Positions 11,781 to 24,340 of a stretch of DNA of 64,000 nucleotides are shown in pieces. Under the pieces are notes generated by a model that saw only the letters and a program-made list of their open reading frames with translations, did not search any database and was not told the origin of the DNA. The DNA comes from Dama dama (lineage: Eukaryota > Chordata > Mammalia > Artiodactyla > Cervidae). The DNA is taken from contig NW_026870963.1 of the NCBI RefSeq assembly GCF_033118175.1, positions 992,001 to 1,056,000 on the forward strand. The letters are read 5' to 3'. The position numbers and the translations under genes are program-made. Numbering within the stretch: position 1 is the first letter of the stretch; the number at the start of each line of letters is the position of its first letter.

Positions 11781-14700
11781 GAGCTTCAAAAGGTGTCAAA
11801 AATAGGAGGAGCATGAAACGGTCTGAAAAATAGGAGGAGCATGAAGCGGTGTTGAAAAACATGAAGAGCATGAAAAGTTGTCAAAAATATGAAGAGATTC
11901 AAATGGTGTCAAAAATATGAGGAGCATGAAACGGCCTGAAAAATAGGAGGAGCATGAAGCGGTGTTCAAAAACATGAAGAGACTGAAAAGGTGTGAAAAA
12001 TATGTAGAGTTTCAAAATGTGTGAAAAATATGAGGAGCAAGAAACGGTCTGAAAAATAGGAGGAGCATGAAGCGGTGATCAAAACATGAAGAGCCTGAAA
12101 AGGTGTGAAATATATGAAGAGCTTCAAATCGTGTCAAATATGAGGAGCATGAAACGTTCTGAAAAATAGGAGGAGCATGAAGCGGTGTTGAAAATCATGA
12201 AATGCCTGAAAAGGTGTGAAATATATGAAGAGCTTCATATCGTGTCAAATATCAGGAGCATGAAACGGTCAGAAAAATAGGAGGAGCATGAAGCCGTGTT
12301 CAAAAACATGAAGAGCCTGAAAAGGTGTGAAAAATATGAAGAGTTTCAAAAGGTGTCAAAATATGAGGAGCATTAAACGGTCTGAAAAATAGGAGGAGCA
12401 TGAAACGGTCTGAAAAATAGGAGGAGCATGAAGCCGTGTTCAAAAACATGAAGAGCATGAAAAGGTGTGAAAAATATGAAGAGTTTCAAAAGCTGTCAAA
12501 ACTATGAGGAGCGTGAAACGGCCTGAAAAATAGGAGGAGCATGAAACGGTCTGAATAATAGGAGGAGCATGAAGCGGTGTCGAAAAACCTGAAGAGCCTG
12601 AAAAGGCGTGAAATATATGAAGAGCTTCAAAAGGTGTCAACAATAGGAGGAGCATGAAAAGTTCTGAAAAATAGGAGGAATATGAAGCGGTGTTGAAAAA
12701 CCTGAAGAGCATGAAAAGGTGTGAAAAATATGAAGAGTTTCAAAAGGTTTCAAAACTATGAAGAGCATGAAACGGCCTGAAAAATAGGAGGAGCATGAAA
12801 CGGCCTGAAAAATGGGAGGAGCATGAAACGGTCTGAAAAATAGGAGGAGAATGAAGCGGTGTTGAAAAACCTGAAGAGCCTGAAAAGGCGTGATATATAT
12901 GAAGAGCTTCAAAAGGTGTCAAAAATAGGAGGAGCATGAAACGATCTGAAAAATAGGAGGAACATGAAGCGGTGTTGAAAAACCTGAAGAGCCTGAAAAA
13001 GTGTGAAATATATGAAGAGCTTCAAAAAGTGTCAAAAAAAAGAGGAGCATGAAACGGTCTGAAAAATAGGAGGAGCATGAAGCGGTGTTGAAAAACATGA
13101 ATAGCCTGAAAAGGTGTGAAATATATGAAGAGTTACAAAAGGTGTCAAAAATATGAGGAGCATGAAATGGTCTGAAATATAGGAGGAGCATGAAGCCGTG
13201 TTCAAAAACATGAAGAGCATTAAAAGGTGTGAAAAATATGAAGAGCTTCAAAAGGTGTCAAAATATGAGGAGCATGAAATTCTGAAAAATAGGAGGAGCA
13301 TGAAACGGTCTGAAAAATAGGAGGAGCAGGAATCTGTGTTGAAAACATGAAGAGCATGAAAAGGTGTGAAAAAACTGAAGATTTTCAAAAGGTGTGAAAA
13401 ATATGAGGAGCATGAAACTGTCTGAAAAAAAGGAGGAGCAGGAAGCGGTGTTGAAAAACATGAAGAGCCTCAAAAGGTGTGAAAAATATGAAGAGCTTCA
13501 AAAGGTGACAAAAATATGAGGAGCATGAAACGGTCTGAAAAATAGGAGGAGCATGAAGTGGTGTTGAAAAACATGAAGAGCCTGAAAAGGTGTGAAATAT
13601 ATGAAGAGCCTCAAAATGTGTCAAAATTATGAGAAGCATGAAACGGTCTGAAAAATAAGAGGAGCATGAAACGGTCTGAAAAATAAGAAGAGAATGAGGC
13701 GGTGTTGAAAAACATGAAGAGCCTGAAAAGGTGTGACAAATATAAAGAGTTTCAAAAGGTGTCAAAAATATGAGGAGCATGAAGCGGCGTGAAAAATATG
13801 AAGAGCATGAAAAGGTGTGAAAAATATGAAGAGACTCAAAAGGTGTGAAAAATATGAAAAGCTTCCAAAGTTGTCAAATATGAGATGTGCATGAAACGGT
13901 CTGGAAAATAGGACGAGCATGAAGCGCTGTGGAAAAACATGAAGAGCATGAAAAGGTGTGAAAATATGAAGAGCTTCAAAAGGTGTCAAATTTATGAGGA
14001 GCACGAAACAGTGTGAAAAATAGGAGGAGCATGAAGCGGTGTTGAAAAACATGAAGAGCCTGAAAATGTGTGAAAATATGAAGAGCTTCAAAAGGTGTCA
14101 AATTTATGAGGAGCATGAAATGGTGTGAAAAATAGGAGGAGCATGAAGCGGTGTTGAAAAACATGAAGAGCTTGAAAAGATGTCAAAAATATGAAGAGCT
14201 TTAAAAGGTGTCAAAAATATGAGGAGCAAATAAGGTCTGAAAAATAGGAGGAGCATAAAGTGGTGTTCAAAAACATGAAGAGCATTAAAAGTTGTGAAAA
14301 ATATGAAGAGCTTCAAAATGTGTCAAAATATAAGGAGCATGAAACGGTCTGAAAAATAGGAGGATCATGAAGCGGTGTTGAAAAACACGAAGAGCCTGAA
14401 AATGTGTGAAAAATATAAAGAGCTTCAAAAGGTGTCAAAAATATTAGGCGCATGAAAAGGTCTGAAAAATAGTAGGAGCATGAAGCAGTGTTGACAAACA
14501 TGAAGAGCCTGAAAAGGTGTGAAAAATATGAAGAGCTTCAAAAGGTGTCAAAACTATGAAGAGCATGAAACGGTCTGAAAAATAGGAGGAGCATGAAGCG
14601 GTGTTGAAAAAAATGCAGAGCATGAAAAGGTGTGAAAAATATGAAGAGCTTCAAAAGGTGTCAAATATATGAGGAGCATGAAACGGTCTAAAAAATAGAG

Positions 14701-15700
14701 GGGAATGAAGCGCTGTTGAAAAACATGAAGAGCATTAAAAGGTGTGAAAAATATGAGGATTTTCAAAAGGTGTCAAAATATGAAGAGCATTAAACGGTCT
14801 GAAAAATAGGAGGAGCATGAAACGCTCTGAAAAATAGGAGGAGCAAGAATCGGTGTTGAAATACATGAAGATCCTGAAAAGATGTGAAAAATATGAAGAG
14901 CTTCAAATGGTGTCAAAAATATGAGGAGCATGAAACGGTCTGAAAAATAGGAGGAGCATGAAGCCGTTTTCAAAAACATGAAGAGCATGAAAAGGTGTGA
15001 AAAATATGAAGAGTTTCAAAAGGTGTCAAAACTATGAGGAGCATGAAACCGCCTGAAAAATAGGAGGAGCATGAAAAGGTTTGAGAAATAGGAGGAGCAT
15101 GAAGCAGTGGTGAAAAACCTGAAGAGCCTGAAAAGGCTTGAAATATATGAAGAGTTTCAAAAGGTGTCAAAACTATGAAGAGCATGAAACGGCCTGCAAA
15201 ATAGGAGGAGCATGAAACGGTCTGAAAAATAGGAGGAGCATGAAGCAGTGTTGAAAAACCTGAAGAGCCTGAAAAGGCTTGAAATATATGAAGAGCTTCA
15301 AAAGGTGTCAAAAATATGAGGAGCAAGAAACCGTCTGAAAAATAGGAGAAGCATGAAGCGGTGTTGAAAATCATGAAGACCATGAAAAGGTGTGAAAAAT
15401 ATGCAGAGTTTCAAAAGGTGTCAAAACAATGAAGAGCATGAAACGGCCTGCAAAATAGGAGGAGCATGAAACGGTCTGAAAAATAGGAGGAGCATGAAGC
15501 GGTGTTGAAAAACCTGAAGAGCCTGAAAAAGTGTGAAATATGTGAAGAGCTTCAAAAAGTGACAAAAATAGGAGGAGCATGAAATGGTCTGAAAAATAGA
15601 GGAGCATGAAACGGTGTTCAAAAACATGAACAGCCTGAAAAGGTGTGAAAAATATGAAGAGCTTCAAAAGGTGTGAAAATATGAAGAGCTTCAAAAGGTG
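11400..15700 (+). repeat. Subdomain with extra type 4/3 hybrid subunits
   Basis: Many units here carry an additional 28-mer that joins a type 4 front (gaaaaataggagg) to a type 3 tail (gaaacggtct), giving units of about 141 bp and longer. Around 12,770-12,850 two extra hybrids occur in a row. A second local mark is subunit 1 with cctgaag instead of catgaag, often followed by aaaggcgtg or aaaggcttg (about 11,748, 12,587, 12,868, 15,117, 15,257). These shared marks suggest local spread of one variant. Confidence 0.78.
13774..15151 (+). repeat. Duplicated block B, copy 2
   Basis: Second copy of 10,403-11,780. It has two instead of three of the 112-bp caaatttatg units and one extra unit near 14,506-14,620. 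The match ends near 15,137-15,154, where copy 1 reads gagcttcaaaaggtgtc and copy 2 reads gagtttcaaaaggtgtc followed by different bases. Confidence 0.85.
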
Positions 15701-16440
15701 TCAAAAATGTGAGGAGCATGAAATGGTCTGAAAAATATGAGGAGCAAGAAGCGTTGTTGAAAAACATGAAGAACCTGAAAATGTCTGAAAAATATCACGA
15801 GCTTCAAAAGGTGTAAAAATATAAAGAGCTTCAAAAGTTGTCAAAAATGAGATGAGCATGAAACGGTCTGAAAAATAGAAGGAGCATGAAGTGGTGTTGA
15901 AAAACATGAAGAGCCTGAAATTGTGTGAAGTATATGAGGAGCTTCAAAAGGTGTCAAAAATATTAGGAGCATGAAATGGTCTGAAAAATAGAGGAGCATG
16001 TAGTGGTGTTGAAAAACATGAAGAGCATGAAAAGACGTGAAAAATATGAAGAGCTTCAAAAGGTTTCAAAAATATGAGGAGCATGAAATGGTCAGAAATA
16101 TAGGAGGATCATGAAGCGGTGTTGAAAAACATAAAGAGCATGAAAAGCTGTGAAAAATATGAAGAGCTTCAAAAGTGTCAAAAATATGGGAGCATGAAAC
16201 GGTCTGAAAAATAGGAGGACCATGAAGCGGTGTTGAAAAATATGAAGAACCTGAAAAGGTGTGAAAAATATGAAGAGCTTCAAAAGGTGTCAAAAATATG
16301 AGGAGCATGAAACGGTATGAAATAGGAGGAGCATGAAGCGGTGTTCAAAAACATGAAGAGCCTGAAAAGTTGTGAAAAATATGAAGAGCTTCAAAAGGTG
16401 TCAATAATATGAGGAGCATGTAACGTTCTGAAAAATAGGA

Positions 16441-16640
16441 GGAGCATGAACCGGTGATCAAAAACATGAGAAGCCTGAAAAGGTGTGATAAATATGAAGA
16501 GCTTCAAATGGTGTCAAAAATATGAGAAGCATGAAACGGTCTGAAAGATAGGAGGAGCATGAACCGGTGATCAAAAACATGAGAAGCCTGAAAAGGTGTG
16601 ATAAATATGAAGAGCTTCAAAGGGTGTCAAATTATGAGGA
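16441..16640 (+). repeat. Tandem pair of one 113-bp variant unit
   Basis: The variant gaaccggtgatcaaaaac followed by atgagaagcctg and gtgataaatatg occurs at 16,441 and again 113 bp later at 16,554. The copies differ at a few bases, and the match fades near 16,620. This is a one-unit duplication inside otherwise diverged sequence. Confidence 0.82.
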
Positions 16641-19600
16641 GCATGTAACGGTCTGAAAAATAGGAGGAGCATGGAGCGGTGTTCATAAACATGGAGACCC
16701 TGAAAAGGTGTGAAAAATATGAAAAGCTTCAAAATGTGTCAAAAATTTGAGGAGCATGAAACGGTCTGAAAAATAGGAGGAGCATGAAACGGAGTTCAAA
16801 ACATGAAAAGCCTGAAAAGGTGTGAAAATTATGAAGAGCTTCAAAAGGTGTAAAAAATATGAGGAGCATGAAACGGTCTGAAAAATAGGATGAGAACAAG
16901 CGATGTTCAAAAACATGCAGAGCCTGAAAAGGTGTGAAAAATATGAAGAGCTTCATAAGGTGTCAAAAATATGAGGAGCATGAAACGGTCTGAAAAATAG
17001 GAGGAGCATGAAGCCGTGTTCAAAAACATGACGAGTCTGAAAACGTGTGAAAATATGAAGAGCTTCAAAAATATGAAAATTATGAAGAGCTTCAAAAGGT
17101 GTGACAAATATGAAGAGCTTCAAAAGGTGTCAAAAATGAGATGAGCATGAATCGGTCTGAAAAATAGGAGGAGCCTGAAGCGGTGTTGAAAATCATGAAG
17201 AGCCTGAAAAGGTGAGAGAAATATGAAGAGCTTCAAAAGGTGTGAAAAATATGAGGAGCATGATACAGTCGAAAAAATAGGAGGAGCATGAAGCGTAGTT
17301 CAGAAACATGAAGAGCCTGAAAACGTGTGAAAAATATGAAGAGCCTCAAAACATGTCAAAAATATGAGGAGTATGCAACTGTATGATAAATAGCAGGAGC
17401 ATGAAGCGGTGTTGAAAAACATGAAGAGTCTGAAATCGTTTGAAAAATATGAAGAGCTTCAAAAATGTGAAAAATATGAAGAGCTTCAAAAGGTGTAAAA
17501 AATATGAAGAGCTTCAAAAGTGTCAAAAATTAGATGAGCATGAAATGGTCTAAAAAATAGGAGGAGCAACAAGTAGTCTTGAAAAAAATGAAGAGCCTTA
17601 AAAGGTGTGAAAAATATGAAGAGCTTCAAAAGGTGTCAAAAATATGAGGAGCATGAAACAGTCTGAAAAATAGGAGGAACATGAAGGGGTGGTCAAAGAC
17701 ATGAAAAGCCTGAAAAGGTGTGAAAAATATGAAGAGCTTCAAAAGGTGTCAAAAATTTGAGGAGCATGAAACGTTCGGAAAAATAGGACGAGCATGAAGC
17801 GGTGTTGAAAAACATGAAGAGCCTGAAAATGTGTGAAATATATGAAGAGCTTCAAAAGCTGTCAAAAATATGAGGAGCATGAAACGCTCTGAAAAATAGG
17901 AGGAGCATGAAGTGGTGTTGAAAAAAATGAAGAACCTGAAAAGGTGTGAAATATATGAAGAGCTTGAAAAGGTGTCAAAAATATGAGGAGAATGAAACGG
18001 TCTGAAAAATAGGAGGAGTATGAAGAGGTGTTAAAAAACCTGAAGAGCCTGAAAAGGTGTGAAAAATATGAAGAGTTTCTAAAGGTGTCAGAAATATGAG
18101 GAGCATGAAACGGTCTCAAAAATAGGAGGAGCATGAAGTGGTGTTTAAAAACATGAAGAGCCTGAAAAGGTGTGAAAAATATGAAGAGCTTCAAAAGGTG
18201 TCAGAAATATGAGAAGCATGAAACGGTTTGAAAAAGAGGAGGAGCATGAAGAAATGTTCAAAAACATGAAGAGCCTGAAAAGGTGTGAAAAATATGAAGA
18301 GCTTCAAAAGGTGTCAAATATGAGGAGCATGAAACGATCTGAAAAATAGGAGGAGCCTGAAGTGCTGTTCAAAAACATGAAGAGCCTGAAAAGGTGAGAA
18401 AAATATGAAGAGCTTCAAAAGGTGTGAAAAATGTGAGGAGCATGATACGGTCGAAAAAATAGGAGCAGCATGAAGCGGAGTTCAAAAACATGAAGAGCCT
18501 GAAAAGGTGTGAAAAATATGAAGAGCCTCAAAACGTGTCAAAATATGAGGAGTATGAAACAATATAATAAATAGAAGGAGCATGAAGCGGTGTTGAAAAA
18601 CATGAAGAGTCTGAAATTGTGTGAAAAATATGAAGAGCTTCAAAAATGTGAAAAATATGAAGAGCTTCAACAGGTGTCAAAAATTAGATGAGCATGAAAC
18701 GGTCTAAAAAATAGGAGGAGCAACAAATAATGTTCAAAAAAATGAAGAGCATGAAAAGGTGTGAAAAATATGCAGAGCTTCAAAAGGTGTGAAAAATATG
18801 AGGAGCATGATACGGTCTGAAAAATAGGAGGAGCATGAAGCGGTGTTCAAAAACATGAAGAGCCTTAAAAGTTGTGAAAAATATGCAAAGCTTCAAAAGG
18901 TGTCAAAAATGAGAGGACCATGAAATGGTCTGAAGAATAGGAGGAGCATGAAGTCGAGTTCCTAAATACGAAGAGCCTGAAAAGGTGTGAAAAACATGAA
19001 GAGCTTCAAAATGTGTGAAATATATGAGGAGCATGATACGGTCTGAAAAATAGGAGGAGCATGAGGCGGTGTTCAAAAACATGAAGACCCTGAAAAGTTG
19101 TGAAAAATATGCAAAGCTTTGAATGGTGTCAACAATGAGATGAGCATGATACGGTCTGAAAAATAGGAGGAACATGAAGCGGTGTTCAAAAACATGAAAA
19201 GACTGAAAAGGTGTGAAAAATATGAAGAGCTTCAAAAGGTGTCAAAAATATGCGGAGCATGAAACGTTCTGAAAAATAGGACGAGCATGAAGCAGTGTTA
19301 AAAAACATGAAGAGCCTGAAAAGGTGTGAAAAATATGAAGAGTTTCTAAAGGTGTCAAAAATATGAGGACCATCAAACGGTCTCAAAAATAGGAGGAGCA
19401 TGAAGTGGTGTTGAAAAACATGAAGAGCCTGAAAATGAGTGAAAAATATGAAGAGCTTCAAAAAGTGTCAAAAATATGAGGAGCATGAAACGGTCTGAAA
19501 AAGAGGAAGAGCATGAAGAAGTGTTCAAAAACATGAAGACCCTGAAAAGGTGTGAAAAAAATGAAGAGCTTCAAAAATATTAAAAATATGAAGAGCTTCA

Positions 19601-20990
19601 AAAGTTGTGAAAAATATGAAGAGATTAAAAAGGTGTCAAAAATGAGATGAGCGTGAAACGGTCTGAAAAATAGGAGGAGCATGAAGCGGTGTTGAAAATC
19701 ATGAAGAGCCTGAAAAGGTGTGAACAATATGAAAAGCTTCAAAAGGTGTCAAAATGAGATGAGCATGAAACGCTCTGAAAAATAGGAGCAGCATGAAGTG
19801 GTGTTGAAAAAAATGAAAAGCCTGAAAAGGTGTGAAACATATGAAGAGCTTCAAAAGGTGTCAAAAATATGAGGAGAATGAAACGGTCTGCAAAATAGGA
19901 GGAGCATGAAATAGTGTTCAAAAACATGAAGAGCCTGAAAAGGTGTGACAAATATGAAGAGCTTCAAAAGGTGTGAAATACATGAGGAGGATTAAACCGT
20001 CTGAAAAATAGGAGGAGCATGAAGCGGTGTTCAAAAACATGAAGAGCCTGGAAAGGTGTGAAAAATATGAAGAGCTTCAATAGATGTCAAAAATATGAGG
20101 AGGATGAAACGGTCTGAAAAATAGGAGGAGCATGAAGCCGTGTTCAAAAACATGAAGAGCCTGAAAAGGTGTGAAAATTATGAAGAGCTTCAAAAGGTGT
20201 CAAAAATATGAGGAGCATGAAACGGTCTGAAAAATAGCAGGAGCATGAAGCGGTGTTCAAAAACATGAAGAGCCTGAAAATGTGTGAAAAATATAAAGAG
20301 CTTCAAAAGATGTGAAAAATATGAAGAGCTTCAAAAGTGTCAAAAATGAGATGAGCATGAAACGGTCTGAAAAATAGGAGGAGCATGAAGCGGTGTTGAA
20401 AAACATGAAGAACCTGAAAAGGTGTGAGAAATATCAAGAGCTTCAAAAGGTGTCAAATATATGAGGAGCATGAAACTTTCTGAAAAAGAGGAGGTGCATG
20501 AAGCGGTGTTGAAAAACATGAAGAGCCTGAAAAGCTGTGTAAAATATGAAGAGGTTCTAAAGGTGTCAAAAATATGAGTAGCATGAAAAGGTCTTAAAAA
20601 TAGGCGGATTATGAAACGGTGTTCAAAAACATGAAGAACCTGAAATGGTTTGAAAAATATGAAAAGCCTCAAAACCTGTCAAAAACATGAGGAGCATGAA
20701 ACGGTCTGAAAAATAGCAGGGTCATGAAGCGGTGTTGAAAAACATGAAGAGTCTGAAAACGTGTGAAAATATGAAGAGCTTCAAACATATGAAAAATATG
20801 AAGAGCTCCAATGATGTGAAAAATATGAAGAGCTTCAAAAGGTGTCAAAAATATGAGGAGCATGAAACTGTCTGAATAATAGAAGCAGCATGAAACGGTG
20901 TTGAAAAACATGAAGAGCCTGAAAAGGTGTGCAAAATATGAAGAGCTTCAAAATGTGTCAAAAATATGAAGAGCATGAAACGGTCTGACA

Positions 20991-21272
20991 AATAGCAGGA
21001 GCATGAAGCGGTGTTGAAAAACATGAAGAGTCTGAAAACGTGTGAAAAACATGAAGAGCCTAAAAAGGTGTGAAAAATATGAAGAGTTTCTAAAGGTGTC
21101 TAAAATATGAGGAGCATGAAACGGTCTGAAAAATAGCAGAAGCATGAAGCGTTGTTGAAAAACATGAAGAGTCTGAAAACGTGTGAAAAACATGAAGAGC
21201 CTAAAAAGGTGTGAAAAATATGAAGAGTTTCTAAAGGTGTCAAAAATATGAGGAGCATGAAACTGTCTGAAT
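20991..21272 (+). repeat. Tandem pair of a 141-bp five-subunit unit
   Basis: A unit starting aatagcag occurs at 20,991 and 21,132, a period of 141 bp. It holds five subunits because a second type 1 subunit (gcctaaaaagg) was inserted. The two copies differ at few bases, so the whole five-subunit unit was duplicated after the extra subunit arose. Confidence 0.83.
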
Positions 21273-23802
21273 AATTGAAGCAGCATGAAGCGGTGTTCAG
21301 AAACATGAAGAGCCTGAAAACGTGTGAAAAATATGAAGAGCTTCAAAAGCTGTGAAAAATATGAAGAGCTTCAAAAGGTGTGAAAAATATAAAGAGCTTC
21401 AAAGGTGAACAAAAATGAGATGAGCATGAAACGGTCTGAAAAATAGGAGGATCAGGAAACGGTGATCAAAACCATGAAGAGCCTCAAAAGGTGTGAAACA
21501 TATGAGGATCATGAAACGGTCTGAAAAAGATGAGGAACATGAAGCGGTGTTGAAAAAAATGAAGAACCTGATAAGGTGTGAAAAATATGAAGAGCTTCAA
21601 AAGGTGTCAAAAATATGAGGAACACGATATGGTCTGAAAAATAGGAGGAGCATGAAGTGGTGTGGAAAAACATGAAGGGCCTGAAAAGGTGTGAAAAATA
21701 TGAAGAGCTTCAAAAGGTGTGAAATACGTGAGGAGCATGAAACTCTCTGAAAAATAGGAGGAGCCTGAAATGGTGTTCAAAAACATGAATAGACTGAAAA
21801 CGTGTGAAAAATATGAAGAGCTTCAAAAGGTGTGAAAAATATGAGGAGCATGATACGGTCTGAAAAATAGGAGGAGCATGAAGCTGTGTTCAAAAACATG
21901 AAGAGCCTGAAAAGTTGTGAAAAATATGAAAAGCTTCTAAAGGTGTCAAAAATGAGATGAGCATGAAACGGTCTGAAAAATAGGAGGAGCATGAAGCGAT
22001 GTTCAAAAACATGAAGAGCCTGAAAAGTTGTGAAAAATATGAAAGGCTTCAAAAGGTGAGAAAAATATGAGGAGCATGAAACGGCCTGAAAAATCGGAGG
22101 AGCATGAAGTGGTGTTGAAAAACATGAAGAGCCTGAAAATGTGTGAAAAATATGAAGAGCTTCAAAAGGTGTCAAAAATATGAGGAGCATGAAACGGTCT
22201 GAAAAATTGGAGGAGCATGAAGCGGTGTTGAAAAATATGAAGAGCCTTAAAAGGTGTGAAAAATATGAAGAGCTTCAAAAGGTGTCAAAAATATGAGGAG
22301 CATGAAACCTTCTGAAAAATAGGAGGAGCATGAAGCGGTGTTGAAAAACATGAAGAGCCTGAAAATGTTTGAAAAATATGAAGAGCGTCAAAACGTGTCA
22401 AAAATATGAGGAGCATGAAACGGTCTGAAAAATATGAGCAGCATGAAGCGGTGTTGAAAAACATGAAGAGCCTGAAAAGGTGTAAAATATATGAAGAGCT
22501 TCAAAAGGTGTCAAAAATATGAGAAGCATGAAACGGTCTGAAAAATAGGAGGAGCATGAGGCGGTGTTGAAAAACATGAAGAGCCAGAAAACGTGTGAAA
22601 AATATGAAGAACTTCAAAAGTTGTGAAAAATATGAAGAGCTTCAAAACGTCGCAAAAATGAGATGAACATGAAACGGTCTGAAAAATAGGAGGAGCATGA
22701 AGTGTTGTTTAAAAGCATGAAGAGCCTGAAAAGGTGTGAAATATATGAAAAGCTTCAAAAGGTGTGAAAAAAAAAAGAAGAGCTTCAAAAGGTGTCAAAA
22801 ATATGAGGAGCATGAAACTGTCTGAAAAATAGGAGGAGCATGAAACGGTGTTCAAATACATGAAGAGCCTAAAAAGGTGTGAAAAATATGAAGAGCTTCA
22901 AAAGGTGTGAAAGTATGAAGACCTGCAAAAGGTGTAAAAATCGATGAGCATGAAATGATCTGAAAATTAGGAGCAGCACGAAGCGGTGTTGAAAAACATG
23001 AAGAGCCTGAAAACGTGTAAAATATATGAAGAGTTTCAAAAGATATGAAAATTATGAACAGCTTCAAAATGTGTCAAAAATGAGATGAGCATGAAGCAGT
23101 CTGAAAAAAAGAGGAGCATGAAATGGTGTTGAAAAACATGAAGAGCCTGAAAAGGTGTGAAATATATGAAGAATTTCAAAAGATGTCAAAAATATGAGGA
23201 GCATGAAACGGTCTGAAAAATAGGAGGAGCATGAAGCTGTGTTCAAAAACTTGAGAGCCTGAAAATGTGTGAAATATATGAAGAGTTTTAAAAGGTGTGA
23301 AAAATACGAGGAGCATAAAACGGTCTGAAAAATAGTAGGAGCATGAAGCGGTGATGAAAAATATGAAGAGCCTGAAAAGGTGTGAAAAATATGAAGAGCT
23401 TCAAATAGTTTGAAAAATAGGAGGAGCATATAGCGGTGTTCAAAAACATGAAGAGCTTGAAAAGGTGTGACAAATATGATGAGCTTCAAAAGGTTTGAAA
23501 AATAGGAGGAGCATGAAGCGGTGTTCAAAAACATGAAGAGCCTGAAAAGTTGTGAAAAATATGAAGAGCTTCAAAAGGTGTCAAAAATGAGATGAGCATG
23601 AAACGGTCTGAAAAATAGGAGGAGCATGAAGCGATGTTCAAAAACATGAAGAGCCTGAACAGGTGTGAAAAATATGAAGAGCTTCAAAAGGTGTCAAAAA
23701 TGAGATGAGCATGAAACGGTCTGAAAAGTAGGAGGAGCATGAGGCGGTGTTGAAAAACATGAAGAGCCTGAAAACGTGTGAAAAATATGAAGAGCTTCAA
23801 AA

Positions 23803-23850
23803 GGGAAGAATGATATTAAGAGCTTGAATAGGAGTCAAAAAGAGATGAGC
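23803..23850 (+). repeat. Most aberrant unit; landmark in three C-block copies
   Basis: This stretch departs most from the consensus in zones 2-4. It reads agggaagaatgatattaag, then gagcttgaataggag, then caaaaagagatgagc. It recurs unchanged at about 29,632-29,679 and 31,903-31,950, so it is a convenient marker for counting copies of the surrounding block. Confidence 0.85.
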
Positions 23851-24256
23851 ATGAAATGTTCTGAAAAATAGGAGGAGCATGAAGTGGTGTTCAAAAAAAT
23901 GAAGAGACAGAAAAGGTTTGAAATATATGAAGAGCTTCAAAAGGTGTCAAAAATATGAGGAGCATGAAACGGTCTGAAAAATAGGAGGAGCATGACGTGG
24001 TGGTGAAAAACATGAAGAGCCTGAAAAGGTGTGAAATATATGAAGAGCTTCAAAGTTGTGAAATATATGAAGAGCTTCAAAAGGTGTCAAAATATGAGAA
24101 TCATGAAACGGTCTGAAAAATAGGAGGAGCATGAAGCGGTGTTGAAAAACATGATGAGCTTGAAAAGGTGTCAAAAATAGGAAGAGCTTGAAAACATGTC
24201 AAAAATATGAGGAGCATGAAACGGTCTCAAAAATAGGAGGAGCATGAAGTGGTGTT

Positions 24257-24284
24257 GAAAAACATGAAGAGCCTGAAAAGGTGT
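24257..24284 (+). repeat. Subunit type 1 (28 bp) of the satellite unit
   Basis: Diagnostic bases in the 28-bp frame are g1, c7, t9, a12, c17, g19, a22, a23 and g27. The core reads gaagagcctg. It differs from subunit 2 at three positions (7, 17, 19) and from subunits 3 and 4 at six each. Confidence 0.9.
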
Positions 24285-24312
24285 GAAAAATATGAAGAGC
24301 TTCAAAAGGTGT
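24285..24312 (+). repeat. Subunit type 2 (28 bp) of the satellite unit
   Basis: Diagnostic bases are g1, t7, t9, a12, t17, c19, a22, a23 and g27. The core tgaagagcttca is a dyad of two 5-bp arms around AG. This is the subunit most often duplicated when a unit grows to 141 bp. Confidence 0.9.
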
Positions 24313-24340
24313 CAAAAATATGAGGAGCATGAAACGGTCT
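24313..24340 (+). repeat. Subunit type 3 (28 bp) of the satellite unit
   Basis: Diagnostic bases are c1, t7, t9, g12, a17, g19, a22, c23 and c27. The tail aaacggtct carries one CpG, which in many units appears as tg or ca. A frequent variant has tgagatgagc in place of tatgaggagc. Confidence 0.9.

Larger units (their letters stand above)
15701..21812 (+). repeat. Diverged satellite units, right part of zone 1
   Basis: About 54 diverged units. Parts of 17,220-17,600 and 18,217-18,750 resemble block A: gaagaaatgttc at about 18,246, and atgataaatagc at about 17,387. Bases 19,541-19,680 resemble 4,540-4,680. Two short tandem duplications, at 16,441-16,640 and 20,991-21,272, are listed separately. 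No gene or unique sequence is seen. Confidence 0.84.

Noticed and set aside
23064..23534. Antisense open frame of 156 codons (also at 28,893, 36,887 and 41,202), and others of 129-150 codons.
   Set aside because: They are satellite units read in three phases, long only because a stop was mutated or a subunit indel shifted the phase. The products are Phe/Ser/His-rich copies of one short pattern with no domain, no signal for translation and no codon preference.
24285..24312. Heat-shock element suggested by GAA and TTC motifs in subunit 2.
   Set aside because: GAA and TTC are separated by four bases rather than two, and the other GAA words are not at 5-bp steps. In a sequence this rich in GAA such matches are expected.
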